64,000 bases of DNA from positions 4,394,001-4,458,000 of the forward strand of contig SCHM01000001.1 in assembly GCA_004123355.1 (NCBI GenBank), in the 5' to 3' direction. Below, piece after piece: positions 35,312-47,582 of the stretch. Each line of letters begins with the position of its first letter. The first letter of the stretch is position 1. A model generated the notes under the pieces. That model was not told the origin of the DNA and made no database searches. It worked only from the letters and a program-made list of their open reading frames with translations. A program made the translations under genes and the position numbers. This DNA comes from Amphirosellinia nigrospora. Taxonomy: Eukaryota; Ascomycota; Sordariomycetes; Xylariales; Xylariaceae.

Positions 35312-36802
35312 TCAAGAAGCAAGTAACACAACAGGTTCACCGTTACTAACAGTAACACAGACATTACCATCTCCATCGGACGTGTAGGATCCGGTACTGA
35401 AAGTGTTGTTCCATTGTCCATTCGGCACCTGGGTGTTAAAACAATGATCTCCGCTCGACCCAGATCCGCTATTCGTCGTTAAAACGATGAGATCGCCTCC
35501 GGCTCTGCTCCATGCGTATGCAGTATCTGCTACATACAAGTGGTTTTGATCATCGGCAGCAAGACCACCTGCAGACTTTCTAGCAGCAGATAGGCGGGAG
35601 ATAGACTGGTAGAGGTCGGACTCCGTATTGAATCCGCTACGCCACAGATCCTCACGATTAGCTGGGTCTGCACCGCCGGCGTAGGCCTGCTCTGTGCCGT
35701 AGTACACGATAGGGATGCCTCGGGAAAGGATTACGTATGCCAACGCGTTCTTGAGGAGAGAAACATCGTTCTTCTCATTTAACCACCGAGGATTGTCATG
35801 ATTATCCAGGAAAGTGCCCAACGCCGCAGGGTCAGGGAATGCTGAGCTGATTTGATTGTGCATATCCACGAGGGCCTGGCTACTGCCTGTTTGTTGATAG
35901 AAGTTGTTCATCGGATAGTAGATCACGTAATTCAACAGGCCAGACATTAAATCTGCGTATCCGGCAACGTAGTCGATATCCCCGTCAAATACCTCGCCAA
36001 TCGTGTAGACTCCCGCGGCGGATGAGAATCCGGGCCAGAACGCCTTGTCGACGTGCTTTACCGTATCGATACGAACTCCATCGAATGAATACTCGGAAAC
36101 CAAGTATTTAACCCAATCTTGATAGAGTGTTTGGATATCGGAACTCTCCGTATTCACGTCGGGAGGCCCGAAATCCGACACATCTCTATACTATTCTGGT
36201 CAGAATAGTCAATGTCACAAGCTGCGTGGTATGAGCTCTCTTGGTTCATTGGTTCTGGTTTGTTGTCTGCGATGTTGGCCATGCCCATATGATTTGCGAC
36301 TACATCAACCATGACGTATATGCCCTGTTATCAGACGGTTAGTGCCTCGAAGGGTCAGAATATAGAGCAAAACGCACCTTCGCGTGGGCGGTATTAACTA
36401 GACTCTTCAAATCATCTGCGGTACCATAGTTCGAATTAATGCCGTATAGATCTTGTGCCCAGTATCCATGGTAGCCTCCGTCGCTATCTAAATAATGCAT
36501 TGATTAACAGCTGCGCAATCTGTCTAGGGTGCAGACCTACTAGTAACCACAGGTGTTATCCATATGGCATCAAAACCCATGCCAGAAATGTAATCAAGCT
36601 TGGATTCGAGACCTTTAAAGGTGCCACCACAGTAGTTTCCAAGATCGCTACATGCGTCGCCTCCCGTATCATCGCTACTGCGGGCTATGCGGTCGGTCAG
36701 TGCAAAGTAGATATTGCGAGACTTCCATGATGCTGTATCCGCCGAAAGAACAGGTAGAAGCAGTTGAGAAAAGATGACGACTGAAGAAGCTGAGACGCGC
36801 AT
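35312..36802 (-). CDS. Secreted alpha-amylase (GH13, EC 3.2.1.1)
   Basis: Endo-acting starch hydrolase. The start [20 protein letters not shown] is a good signal peptide (cut probably after LSADTA or nearby). GH13 regions: DRIA near the start ([15 protein letters not shown]), [33 protein letters not shown], region I DVVANHMG, region [13 protein letters not shown] (nucleophile Asp), region [10 protein letters not shown] (acid/base Glu), region [11 protein letters not shown] (Asp). Then [18 protein letters not shown] and a domain C ending [11 protein letters not shown]. About 460 residues, single catalytic unit, no starch-binding CBM20. At least two introns: one after TPVVT near 36540, one between AHAK and GIYVMVD (about 36325-36378). 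A one-base slip in the C run near 36168 joins [10 protein letters not shown]. Confidence 0.92.
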
Positions 36803-38376
36803 GTTTGCGATTAGTGGCGGTAAAGTATTCGAGACCAGATGACGAGGGCTCCGAGGTACGAGAGACTCTAAACGACGATAACGGGAGCTTGCTTCACGGC
36901 ACCTATATAGGACGCTGTCTCCATCGGAAATTATTGGGAACCGAAGTGGCGGCCGGGGCCTCTGCCGATCCAGTTCCTCAATGGGGGATGCCGCCGGTGC
37001 TATGTCGGCAGGACTAGTCAACACAAGGCCGACTTTGAATAAAAGACCGGCCGACGTTGGAGAACGACGAGGTAGGTAGAGCCGCCCGTGCGCAGCTCCG
37101 CACTATTTCCTTCCGTAGGCATCTCCACGCCGTTGTAACCCGCGTGATGCAGCATTCGGCTCCCATACTGCTGAATGCTAAGCTTTCTACGCTGGGGATA
37201 CGTGCAGAACTCCACGGGGATCGCTGTGGCTGGACCCCTTAGGGAAGCATGGCCGAGCGGACCGATTTCAACATTGCATAACGTGAAGGAGTCGCTAAGG
37301 TTTACTTAGGGGATTATGCCCACGTGCTTGTCAAAGATGGGATCGACGGTCGTTTCAGCTAGAGTCCGGCTTAGACCCATGTTAGGGACGAAGGCTCGAC
37401 GTGATTGGGTCAAAGTACCCGCAAACTACGCGTCATTGGGAGGTCTACAATCAACACAAATATGATATAAGGGGCCGGAATTGGGAATTATTGTCGGCCG
37501 GCGTTATGCCGAACATGACAAGGTATAAAATGGAATGGTGAGAGATGTATATGTATTCAAGGTTGGTTATTTATTGTCCGAAGAGATTGGTGACGGTCCA
37601 CCAACTACCCGTACCCATAAGTTATGATGTAGGGCTAGTGGTGGCTGACCCCCAACAGTATTAAAAGACCCCCCGTGAAAATAATCGATTCAAAACAAAG
37701 AAACATAAGCTTTCCTAATGAGTAGCTTAAAAATAACATAACATGATCGGGTTAGCATCGCAAGTCGTTCTACTTTCTACTCATCATCGCCGAGTAATGG
37801 CTAAGCCTGGGAGGTTCTATAGTTCTTGTTGGCCTGGGGCGCAGTCCCGAAAGGCGAAGTCATCACGAAGGTTGCGCCTCGGAGAAATTGAAAGATTTAC
37901 ACTTAGTTGTGTTGATAATAGCAAATCCAGAATAGGGGAGGGGTTTATGAGGCCATGGTACGTCATTAACTGACCACCAGTTTCCCAGAACCAGTATATG
38001 CAGCATTGAGCGGCTTCGTATGCTCGGGCAAATGCCCGGCTTCGCAATCGTAAGTGCCATATTAGGAGCGTTAATATATTGGCCATGAATGGTGTGAAAC
38101 CTCCGTCTTAGATCCCAACAGGTCTAGATCCTAGTTACATCAACTACTTCTCATTTGATAACACTCCAGAAAGGGACATTCTCCCAGACTATCCACAACT
38201 TAGATATGTCCCAGAAGGGCAATAACGGACCGAATAGAGGGCCGTCATTTTATTCAACATCGGCAGCTTATCTGACAAGATCATGTGGAGATACATCGAC
38301 CTACCCGTCATCACAAGACCTAATCCACGTCCCCATACCGTCGCAACCAACAGCCTAGCTAACAATACAGTGGCTC
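36803..38376. other. Intergenic region upstream of the amylase
   Basis: About 1.6 kb without a recognised gene. The first 300 bases hold the amylase promoter. A short match to a tRNA A-box (tggccgagcgg) at 37250-37260 has no matching B-box, so it is not called as a tRNA. Confidence 0.5.
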
Positions 38377-39025
38377 TTAAGGTAAGCCGTAGCTATAGGC
38401 CGTATAGATGCCAATAGGGCATTCATTATAATCCTGAGTACGTGTCATTGGTTGAGGTGACTGTTGTCTGTTAGCTTCGCATGATCCTTGAGATAAACGT
38501 TGGCCCATCACAATACCTCCACTGACACAAGTTCCGGCGGCAAAAGAGCACGGCCGACATCAATGGTGTAAGCATAGCCTGGCTCCATGTGAATGGGCGG
38601 GAAGGTCGCCAAAGGACCGGGGGCAGGCTGATTGTTGAAAGTTGTCTCCGGGCCGGGGCAGCTCCCCGCATCATACCCCGTAAAGAAGAACGTACCGGCT
38701 CCTTGGTACGAGAATGACGAGGTCTGGAGCTGGTTCTGATAAGGGAACAGGTTCGCGCGTTGGTGCGTGAAGCTGGAATGTCGAAGCTGAAGATGGTGGA
38801 GACATCGTTGGGCGTGAACACACCGTTGTACTGGGGACTTTATTGGGCTCCTTCGCTGAGATCTGAGTTATGTAGTGCGGAAACTCGAATTGGCCTTGTT
38901 CGAGGCTGGGCACCCAGTCTTCTTGCTGTGACCCCATTCATGATCGTTGAGCTTACGCTTAGAAACCAGCTCATAGGGGCGGCTATTACGATGCCGAGCA
39001 GTGATAGTAAGGTGATGTATAGCAT
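38377..39025 (-). CDS. Secreted But2-domain (ubiquitin-3-binding protein But2 C-terminal-like) protein
   Basis: Small secreted protein. Start MLYITLLSLLGIVIAAP at 39025 is a signal peptide. Mature blocks: QFEFPHYITQIS, GVFTPNDVSTIFSFDIPAS (typical FSFDIP), LQTSSFSYQGAGTFFFTGYD, TFNNQPAPGP, FPPIHMEPGYAYTIDVG and the C-terminal CPIG block as NECPIGIYTAYSYG, placing the stop at 38377. These are the order and spacing of the But2 C-terminal domain, widespread in secreted fungal proteins; its biochemical role is unclear despite the name. Similarity moves between all three frames at least four times, so the exact sequence is unreliable; if the slip near 38510 is not an error, the protein would stop earlier (about 38505). 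No intron is needed. Function: unknown, probably surface or apoplast. Confidence 0.72.
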
Positions 39026-40621
39026 TTTGACTTGATATGAACGTGAAGCACTATGAATAAGAGTTATTTGACATCAACTCAGAAGCTAGACGACGCGTCT
39101 GTGTGTAGCTATGGGAAATCATAATGATAAGCTTGTGAGGAACAAAGCTCTTCTGCTGTTTCACCTGCAAGCAAGTTAAGATGTCTTGGATTCAGTCGCT
39201 CTAGATTGATCTGGATGAACCTTGTCCCATGCAGCTATACGTCAAGTCCGAAGCCTATCAGCAGCCCCTGAGAGCCAATTCGACGAAAGGGGGGCCACAA
39301 ATTCAATAGCCGCAAACAATCGAAAGCAAGATTTTCGAACCAAGTCTCTCGTCTCATTGAAGGCTGCAAGCAACCGCTCTTTCTCTTGTCAAGTAGACAC
39401 GCCGCCAGTCGTAAAGTCTGTCATGAGGGTAACCGCTTATGGAGGCAGGTAGTTAGCCGTCGCATTTTCGACCTAGGTAACCATTGCTATCCGTGTGTCC
39501 ACTGATTGTTTTTAAACTGAGGCTATATGAGAAAGGTGTAGTTCATGTCTTACCTGACATGCGCTAGGACGGAATATCCTCAGCCTTGGGATCCTTATTG
39601 GGCACCTCATAATATGGCCAGTTGAAAAATATGACGATTGGTTATTCGTCTGATATGAACCGGATTTCCTCTTCCCTGATTTGGTTGTGAAGGCTTGCAG
39701 AATTACAAGTCTCGTCCTAATTGGTCCTGAATGGGTAGTGTATCCATTGAACAATCAATTTTACAATTGCCGCGGTTTGCCTAGCTTTCGTCGTCTAAAT
39801 GGTCGTTGACATCGCATCCGACAGCAGCCCTACGATTTTAGTCTACGCATTACACAGATGAGATACCATCCTGCAAGTGACGGGCTGGTCGAGTGCAATG
39901 TCCGCATATTTAGCTGCTACACTAACTGATACTAGCCATCGCGTGACTTGAATACACCTAGTTTGCCAAGGGCGATGAGAGTCCTTGAGCTACTGAATGA
40001 CAACAAAAAAGCTCGATGATCACCTCCAAGTCGAATAGTACCTTTCCCCAGCTATTGACCTAGCCCATGTCCTCACCGCCTCAGTAAATTCGAGTGTTTC
40101 AATTTAATCGCAAAAGTGTATAATAAAGGACTGTGTTCCGGATTTTACAGCAATTGAAGACCTGCTGTATGACCTTATTCTGAGCTTACGAAGAACGTTT
40201 CGCGCCAAGATGTGTTCATGGCGGTTGATAAGAAATTCAGTCTGGAGTCGTGTGGAGTGAGAAAAGTGAAGGTAACGACGTTACCCAAGCCTGACTTTAG
40301 TGATCTATCGACTATAAATCGCCGTTAAGATTCTACGAACTCGTGTTATGTGATAGGCAACGACATTTTGAACTGGCTTTTTACGGTAGCATTTTATATC
40401 AACACTAATATTTGAGACATTCGTCTTTTCTCAAAGGGGGAATCAACTTGGAAATGCTCCGTAGCAGTACCCGCGGCTAACGGTTCCCAAAATCTTACCC
40501 CTCAATCCACGGATCCATATATCGTCATAGGTTACTATAAAACCTTCACTGCCCACGTCAGATATACAATGAATATGGCTAGCAATCACTGCATCTCATA
40601 CTAACTTGAGAATTGTATAAG
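39026..40621. other. Divergent intergenic region
   Basis: About 1.6 kb between the divergent But2 and SDR genes. Only short frames, none recognised. It carries both promoters. Confidence 0.5.
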
Positions 40622-41494
40622 ATGCCGCTCAAATCAGTCCTCATCACAGGCTGCGGGTCGGCCGGTATCGGAACAGCACTCGCGACTGAGTTCCACATGC
40701 GCGGTCATCGTGTTTTTGCGACGGGAATATCAAGCGCACAGCTCACGGACCTCGCCGCGCTAGGGATAGAGACTTTCGAAATGGATGTGACATCTAAGTC
40801 GTCAATTAAAAGCAGCGTGGCGCGTGTCAGGGAAGCTACGGGCGGCACACTAGATATTCTAATCAACAATGCGGGAGTATTACAAATCATGCCCTTTGCC
40901 GACACCGAAGTTGAGGAAGCGAGGAAAATCTTCGAGGTTAACTTTCTAGGAGCCTTCGCTGCCACGAAGGAGTTTCTGCCTCTGCTGATCGGGCCGCGAA
41001 GCAGGGTATGGGGGACGCTGTTGTAGCGAACATCGGGAGCGTGAACTCTGTTCTCCGCCCGCCTTCCTCGGCCCGTATAATGCCTCCAAAGCGGCGATTG
41101 AATGTTTAGGGGCAAGTATACGAACGGAGCTGGCGCCGCTGGGGGTGCGCGTTGTTACGATCAAGACAGGAAGCGTTAAGTCGGATTTGTTCAGGAACGC
41201 GCCGCCGACTAAATTGCCAGAGGGGAGCCTGTATCAGCCGATTAAGGATTTCATCGAAGGAAGGAAAATGCTTGAGGGACAGAACTTTATGACAACTGAT
41301 GTTTACGCCAAGAAGGTTGTGGATGAGTTATTGCGCCCCAAGGTCAAGCATGTCATCTGGCAGGGTAGCTTGACTACGATTGCTTGGATCCTAAGCTGGT
41401 TTGGCTGGGAGGTATACTGGTAAGTATCACTGTGTCTGGTTAATGATTGGCTCATGATTAAAACAACTTTTTCTCTGTGACAGGATAGTGTGAT
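40622..41494 (+). CDS. Short-chain dehydrogenase, AYR1-like (1-acyldihydroxyacetone-phosphate reductase type)
   Basis: Classical NADP(H)-dependent SDR. ATG at 40622 gives MPLKSVLITGCGSAGIGTALA, the Rossmann glycine motif right at the N-terminus. Further blocks: EMDVTSKSSI (cofactor Asp), LDILINNAGVL (NNAG), VANIGSVNSVL (catalytic Ser), YNASKAAIECL (catalytic Tyr/Lys), ELAPLGVRVVTIKTGSVK, and the AYR1-typical LPEGSLYQPIKDFI. It ends with the hydrophobic segment TTIAWILSWFGWEVYW, plus IV from a tiny last exon after the intron 41420-41484. Two frame slips near 41000-41070 break the reading around the catalytic Ser and Tyr. In yeast AYR1 reduces acyl-DHAP in lipid synthesis at the ER/lipid droplet, but fungal paralogues act in metabolite tailoring, so the substrate is open. 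Confidence 0.85.
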
Positions 41495-41958
41495 GATTAA
41501 AGGCCAGCATTTGGAACGAATACGACGGTAAAGATGATTTGAGCAACATGTTGGAGAATTCGATCATATTACGGGCTGAGCGAGGATGAGGAAGATTGGT
41601 TCATACCAATTCGCTTGCCAGGACAAGAAGACCAAATATAGTCTGGTCAAATATAGAATTATTATGTAGCTAAATGAAAAGCAGGCAATCTGCTCTCTCA
41701 GCATTCAACCTGGTCAGCGTCTCAGCCAATCAGCGACCACGGAATATGCACGCTACAATTGGCCTTGCTGAAACACAAGCTTAGAACCCGACCGAGCCGA
41801 AGCTGACTTATCGCCGTTCCAAAGTGTAAAGGTGAAGGTGCCCATTTCAGCTCGATTTTCCCAGGAGCTTGGAATGTGCGAAAACAAGCTTTCAATTGGC
41901 ACTATATCCCTATCCCACATCCCACTTTTAGCCGGCTGATCAGTCAGCGAGAAGAAAT
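41495..41958. other. SDR - ferric reductase intergenic region
   Basis: About 460 bp between two same-strand genes; terminator of the SDR and promoter of the reductase. No GATA-type iron-responsive cluster is convincingly visible. Confidence 0.5.
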
Positions 41959-43771
41959 ATGGCCTGGCCGTACCAATTCGTCGACTTGGACACGGCGCAG
42001 CTACAAGCGCGCGACGCACTCTCGATCGGTATGGGTTGATTGCACAGCTCTCTACGTTAACTCCCATTGCGCTATTTCTACTATATCGTCTAGTCGCATG
42101 GGGGGTAGCTAGGTTTACGGGACCTAGTCGCGGGACGTACGCCGTTGTCCCTGATGTCCCAGACTCGCCGACTTTGAAGCGACGACGGTTGACTCTTGTC
42201 GGTTCGTGGAGTACGAGCGCAAGAAAGGTTGCCTGGTGGTTTGGCGACGATGTTGTGTTCCTGGGTTGGAATTGGGGACCACGAGACCAGATCATCGCTG
42301 GAGTTGTATGGGCACTCTGGTTACTTGTCCTTTGCGAGTAGGCACAGGGAATGATTGAGTCTAGTACCATTATCTGCCTTTTATGTCGGGAGGTACCAAG
42401 ATGCAGTGAGCGCTGATGTCTGGATTCTAGATTATCTCCATCTAACCCGGCGTTTCGGCATTGTTGGCGTGTCACAATTCCCCGTGCAGTACTTGCTGTC
42501 GCTAAAAAGCCTTAATCCAATTGCGTTCGCGCTGAAGTCTTCACACGAGGAGGTGAATCGCTGGCATCGTGTCCTTGGCCGCGTCATTTACCTTTTTGTA
42601 ACACTGCACGCGGCCTTTTACTTTAATTTCTACTACCAGAACAACCTGCTTGGGCAGAAGATCACCTCTATAGTCCCGGTGCTGGCTTCACAATGATCGC
42701 CGCCTTTCATTTCCTGTACGGAACCGCTCTCTCAGTTGTGCGAAAATACTCGTACAGGATATTCTTCATCACACATCTATTAGTGGCACTCGCGTTGCCT
42801 CCAACTCTCTACTTCCATGCGCATCATGCCTCTTTTACGTGTGGAGTCGCTTGGAGTATTTATCCTAGACATTGCGGTCCGCAGGTTCAACACTGTGGTC
42901 GCCGAAGTGGGAGTCGAGCTAATTCCGGACACTGATCTTATCAAACTTGTCGGCAGTGTTCCAGAAGGTAAAATCGATCGTTTTACAAATAATCCAGGCA
43001 CCCACATCTACTTAAGCATACCTTCTGCCTCCCGACCAAACAGAAGTCCTATAGCGGCGGCTCACCTCGTCTTTGAATTTCCTTCAACCCCTTTTCTATC
43101 GCCGCGGTAGATGAAAGTGCTAGGGAACTAACCCTTGTTGCTCGAAGACACGATGGCCCCATGACAAGGGCACTCGCGGGGTTCGCAAGTAATACAAACA
43201 CAAATTCCAAGGTCAAACTCGCTTTCGACGGTCCTTACGGATGTGCCAAACGCTTCCCGAACTTGGCGGGTCCCAGGTTTGACCGAATCATATTAGTCGC
43301 CGGCGGGGTGGGAGCGACATTCACACTCCCCCTTTACCGTTGGATCTTAGCCGAGAATCCTGCGGCGCGTGTCCAGATGTCTGGGCAGTGCGGGGTACCG
43401 GCGACGCGACATGGCCCGTACCTAGGGAAGGGAAGAGCATCGTGGATGATGATAACATACGACTATTCATCACGAGCAGCATTCTAGGCAGCACAGACAG
43501 CGATGTAAGATCAAGTAGTGACAGCGGACACGTAGAACTGACAAGCCTCCCTGGGGATGGAAGGCAGGCCGGACACACCTTGATACACAGCAACAAGCGA
43601 CCGGATTTACAGAAGATCGTAGACGATGTCTTTAGGCAAGGCTTTGAAGAGAGGGTCGCAGTTCTTGTCTGCGGACCGGAAGCTATGGCACGTGAACTGA
43701 GGTCTCACGTTGGGGTGTGGGTTAGAAAAGGTCGATATGTATGGTGGCATAACGAAAGCTTTGCATGGTAA
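41959..43771 (+). CDS. Ferric-chelate reductase (FRE family, membrane flavocytochrome)
   Basis: Plasma-membrane reductase passing electrons from NADPH via FAD and two haems to extracellular ferric chelates. Start MAWPYQFVDLDTAQLQARDA. A first membrane helix is TPIALFLLYRLVAWGVARF, then RDQIIAGVVWALWLLVLC. The ferric-reductase transmembrane block has YLHLTRRFGIVG, HRVLGRVIYLFVTLHAAFYF and FFITHLLVALALPPTLYFHAHH with the haem histidines. The FAD part has GTHIYLSIPS and LTLVARRHDGPMTRAL; the NADPH part has FDGPYG, RIILVAGGVGATFTLPLYRW and the closing CGPEAMARELR with KGRYVWWHNESFAW, a family-typical end. About 580 residues. An intron lies around 42338-42415. At least five one-base slips are needed to follow the family frame (for example near 42020, 42700, 42840, 43100 and 43380). 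Confidence 0.87.
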
Positions 43772-46700
43772 ATATTCATCGAGGCCCGTATGAATCAATT
43801 GGCAGTAGGCCCTTGCGTCCATATTAGTTGATGATAGTCGCCGCCTTGCAATATGCAGCCTCTCACCTCCGCAACAGAATAGTCAAGTCGCGTGAAAGGA
43901 CAGAGCTTACTGGGGGCCAGGTTGAACAACAGTGACCCATCCGCTTTCACACACTTACTACAGTTAAGCAGACCACTTAGAGAGGATATACGGTAGCAAG
44001 GTCGGTGTGCATATGCTGACTACTGTCGGTGCTTGGGATGCCGGCGTGCCCGAGTATGTCACCCCATGTTCCCTTAACGGACTATCTATACATTCCAATA
44101 ATTTCATTCCTCCTCTCCACGATTCTTTGTTCAAGGTGTAGTTAGTGTATCTATGCACTGTTGATAGAAAGTTCCGATGGATGGGCGCAGATTTCCAGGA
44201 GCACCTAAGCTAATCCCAGTTGTTGATTGCCTATCACATGCTTCTCCTAGCCAGTCCTCTTGTGCCGGACAAGGATCTAGGCGCGGCTGAGTAATAGTGT
44301 ACACCTACCAAGCTGGGAAGGAAATTGGAAAAGGCCGGGGGTAATGGAGATAAATCAGCGAAGGCGTTAAGACCCTTGCTCGTGTCGGAAATGCATGATC
44401 ACCAATCACCGTATTTGGCAGGTCCCGCAAGTTAAAACACCTTCACCGTTAAGTCGCAATAGGGTCTAAATCTCTTGGCCGCCATACCGTCAGTATGTTG
44501 AACAAATGTTGAACGAAAAGTCCAAATATTGATGCTAAATCTAAGCCTCAAGCAACAGACGTATGTTCATTGTTAGTCCACAGCTACGTGTGCCTCATGT
44601 ACATTCCGTAGTGCTTATCAGGCTCAGATGCCTGACTATCTTACAGCAGGCATCGAAATCCAGCGGCGTCGTCAGCCCAGGCTGCATTATGTGCTGACTA
44701 ACGAGGCATTGCGAGCAACAAAGGCAACGAATGCTGTTAAGTGCTAGAATATGCGATCAGCATATCACCAAACTACCTTGGATGCTGTAGATACCTGGCA
44801 TATGTACGTACAGCTGGGTTGCTGGTTGCTACTTGTAAGTAGTGCGCACAAATTGCCTCGTGCTTAGAAAAAACAAGTGTGGCCCATGATCGTCGCTAAT
44901 GCGGGAACCCTGCACCCGCATGACAGCCCGGCCGGCTTATAATAACTCGCACACTAGCATCGGACGATAAGATAGCTTAATAGTTTTTCAAAATGTAACG
45001 TTTTGTCCGTCAATAGTATGCTGTACTTCAGCCCTATCACATGTGTCCAAAGGGCGTGTGAAGCACATATGACGATATGGTGTAATGAATTGTCTTAGCC
45101 AAAAAAAAAACTAATTCTTCTTGTCCTATGAACCCACTACGTTATGCCGAGATCTCCTATCCTGGTACATTTAGATTCTTACTTCTATGCGAGTGTAGAC
45201 TCGGTCCCGGACAGAGCCATCCGAATTAAAACAAATAAGAATCCCAGTCACAATACCTACCTATATCGCCCACCAAACATTACCCCTGACCGCACGCAAT
45301 CATCCGCCGAAACAAAAAATACAGAAAAAATATAGGAACATTATCATTTTAAAGCTAACATTCAGTTCGCTATCCAGTCTTCGCTACGATCAAATCTTGT
45401 TAAACTGTGCTTAGACAACAGTAAAACTAAAGTTGTAGACCCGCATACCATAGCTGGGATATCTTTTAGCCAAGCCGTTCTCCTCGGCCCGGAACACAGA
45501 AGTTCCTCGTTCTAGGAGAGGTATTGTAACAGGATATAACCGGGGATTATCTCCCGGCATAATCTCGACAGTAAACACTCATCTCTTTCATTCCAGTGGC
45601 CTATTCCTACTGCAACCGTTTAGTGTTAGGTAATCCTGTTTCTGGACTCAAGTTCATGTACGTCTCGCGAATCCCATCTACTAAGTGCGGTGAGGATCTC
45701 GGCTCCTATAGTGATCTACCTAATATGGACGAAAGCGGTATAGTAGTGCTTGCGCTGACTGGGCCCACAACCGTAAGTACATGGAGCCTCAGCATGGGTA
45801 CAAGCACATGCTGTAGTCCATCGAGTTGAGCATCTGAAGCTAATCAGCTTAATCATGATGAAACCCGAATTTCTGACATGGGTAGGTATACCACAAACAA
45901 CCGACAGCGATGTTGAGTCTACCTACTCAAGTGTTAGTAAGGGTTTACAGTGCGTAAAATGCACGTTTACGCGTTCCTCCTTACGTAGCCCATCCCACGG
46001 GAAATAGGGATAAGGATTGAAGGATGGAATTAGTGAAGCTAAATGTGGCAAATGGTATACCGGTGCCTTGTAAGTGCACTACCGGTTAGACTAGGCCGAG
46101 ATCATGATGATCCATGTTGAATGTCTGAGTTGCTAGTATAACCCTAAATACACAGTAGGAAGACGGGAGTTGAACTGTCTCCAATATCCTTCACCGAAAT
46201 GGTCATAGTACGGGTGATCCCGTACAATTAGCAAGATATTTTCTTTGAAATATTCCTATTTCAAATGACCGTTTTACCTCAATAGTCTAGTGTATCGCCC
46301 ATGAGCCGGTAGTTTTTATACAAGAATAACTAATAATAATAAAGAGTTGGTTTAGGTTATTTGTAGGCTGGTTGGGCCAAATCTAGGATAAATCTAATTT
46401 ACAGTACCAAAAACGACCGCTATGAGTTCGTAAACCTATTTATCAATAACTTGGCTATCTACCATAAACCAAATACGTGAGGGTAATGTGATGATATCCG
46501 TTACAATTTAGGCAGCGTTAATATCTCGTTCTTAGACTTAGGCAATCAGCATAGATACTTCTAGCATACGTGAACGTAAGTGAGTAAAACAATGTAAGAA
46601 CGCTGGCTCAGTTTTTAGGGTCTACCCGTTAAATCGATTTTTAATCCTCTTATCTGCCTGGGAAAGAAGTGTCGGTCAGAACTTGTACTTGATCACAATC

Positions 46701-47582
46701 ACCTCGCTGGAAACCATCAGCAGCAATCGTGTCATTTCACCCTGCTATATCGTTTGTCAGAGATCTGCATGGGTTTCAAACATTAAAGGGAGTGCTATCA
46801 CGATGACCAACATTAGGGATCTTTCTCTATCGAATGATTTAGGCCAGTCAGACGCAAGTCGGATGCATAATTGCCCGTCGTCGGGTACGGCCTCATGCAG
46901 TATGTCTGGTGGCGCCATCACTTCCAGAGCCTCCATATCCAATAGCCTACCTCGAATTAACTGGGGAAACATGGGAAAGTGAGTTCCTGTAATCTTTGTA
47001 CCCTGATAAAGGTTCGCCTTACCAGTTGATTACCTTATTTTCGAAATCCCGCTATTGCGGCGTAGCAAGAAGACATCGAACCATTGGATGAAGATTTAAA
47101 TCACGGTTAACTCGAACAGGTAAGACTTGACACTTAAACCAAACTACAATGCCTTGCCTGTGCCACACTCCTGCCTAGTGACAAGCTTGGCATGCATGCA
47201 TTCCGTAAGCCTTCCCGAATTGGCTGGCGTCTTACACTTCTTCAACGTTCAAGATCGTCGTCAGATGCTTCTCTGGCCTATTCTCACGATCTTTTAGCCG
47301 TGATTTTCATCTTGCACCGGGATGACGGAATGCTCCACACTATAGTACGCGTTATCTCTCAGGCCGTTCGGGATGTTGCTTAGATTACGGGTCCGTCCGT
47401 GTTAGTCAGACAAATGGCACTCGGTTATTGCGACTCAATGATGCTGGAGGTAAATATTTAAAAGGAAGCGAGAGCGCTTATGTTGATAGCAAAGAAGCCA
47501 AATCAGTCAAGTTAACCAGTCAAGACAACCAGTCAAGACCAATTCGATATCTTATCTTTTATTCTCAATATTCGCAGCAAAA
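43772..47582. other. Large gene-free region
   Basis: About 3.8 kb with no recognised coding sequence. Open frames are below about 100 codons on both strands and show no family motif. No transposase, integrase or reverse transcriptase motif and no terminal repeats were found by eye. The final 80 bases contain the tandem repeat described separately. Confidence 0.5.
47504..47542 (+). promoter_or_regulatory. Tandem 13-bp repeat (cagtcaag core x3) upstream of the type III PKS
   Basis: Three copies of cagtcaag at 47504, 47517 and 47530, exactly 13 bp apart, with similar spacers (ttaac, acaac, acc). The last copy ends about 45 bp before the ATG at 47583, in the 5' leader or core promoter. Candidate binding array for a regulator; no known factor assigned. 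Confidence 0.55.

Noticed and set aside
37245-37330. Possible tRNA (A-box-like tggccgagcgg)
   Set aside because: No ggttcga-type B-box lies at a suitable distance and no acceptor stem or anticodon arm can be folded by eye.
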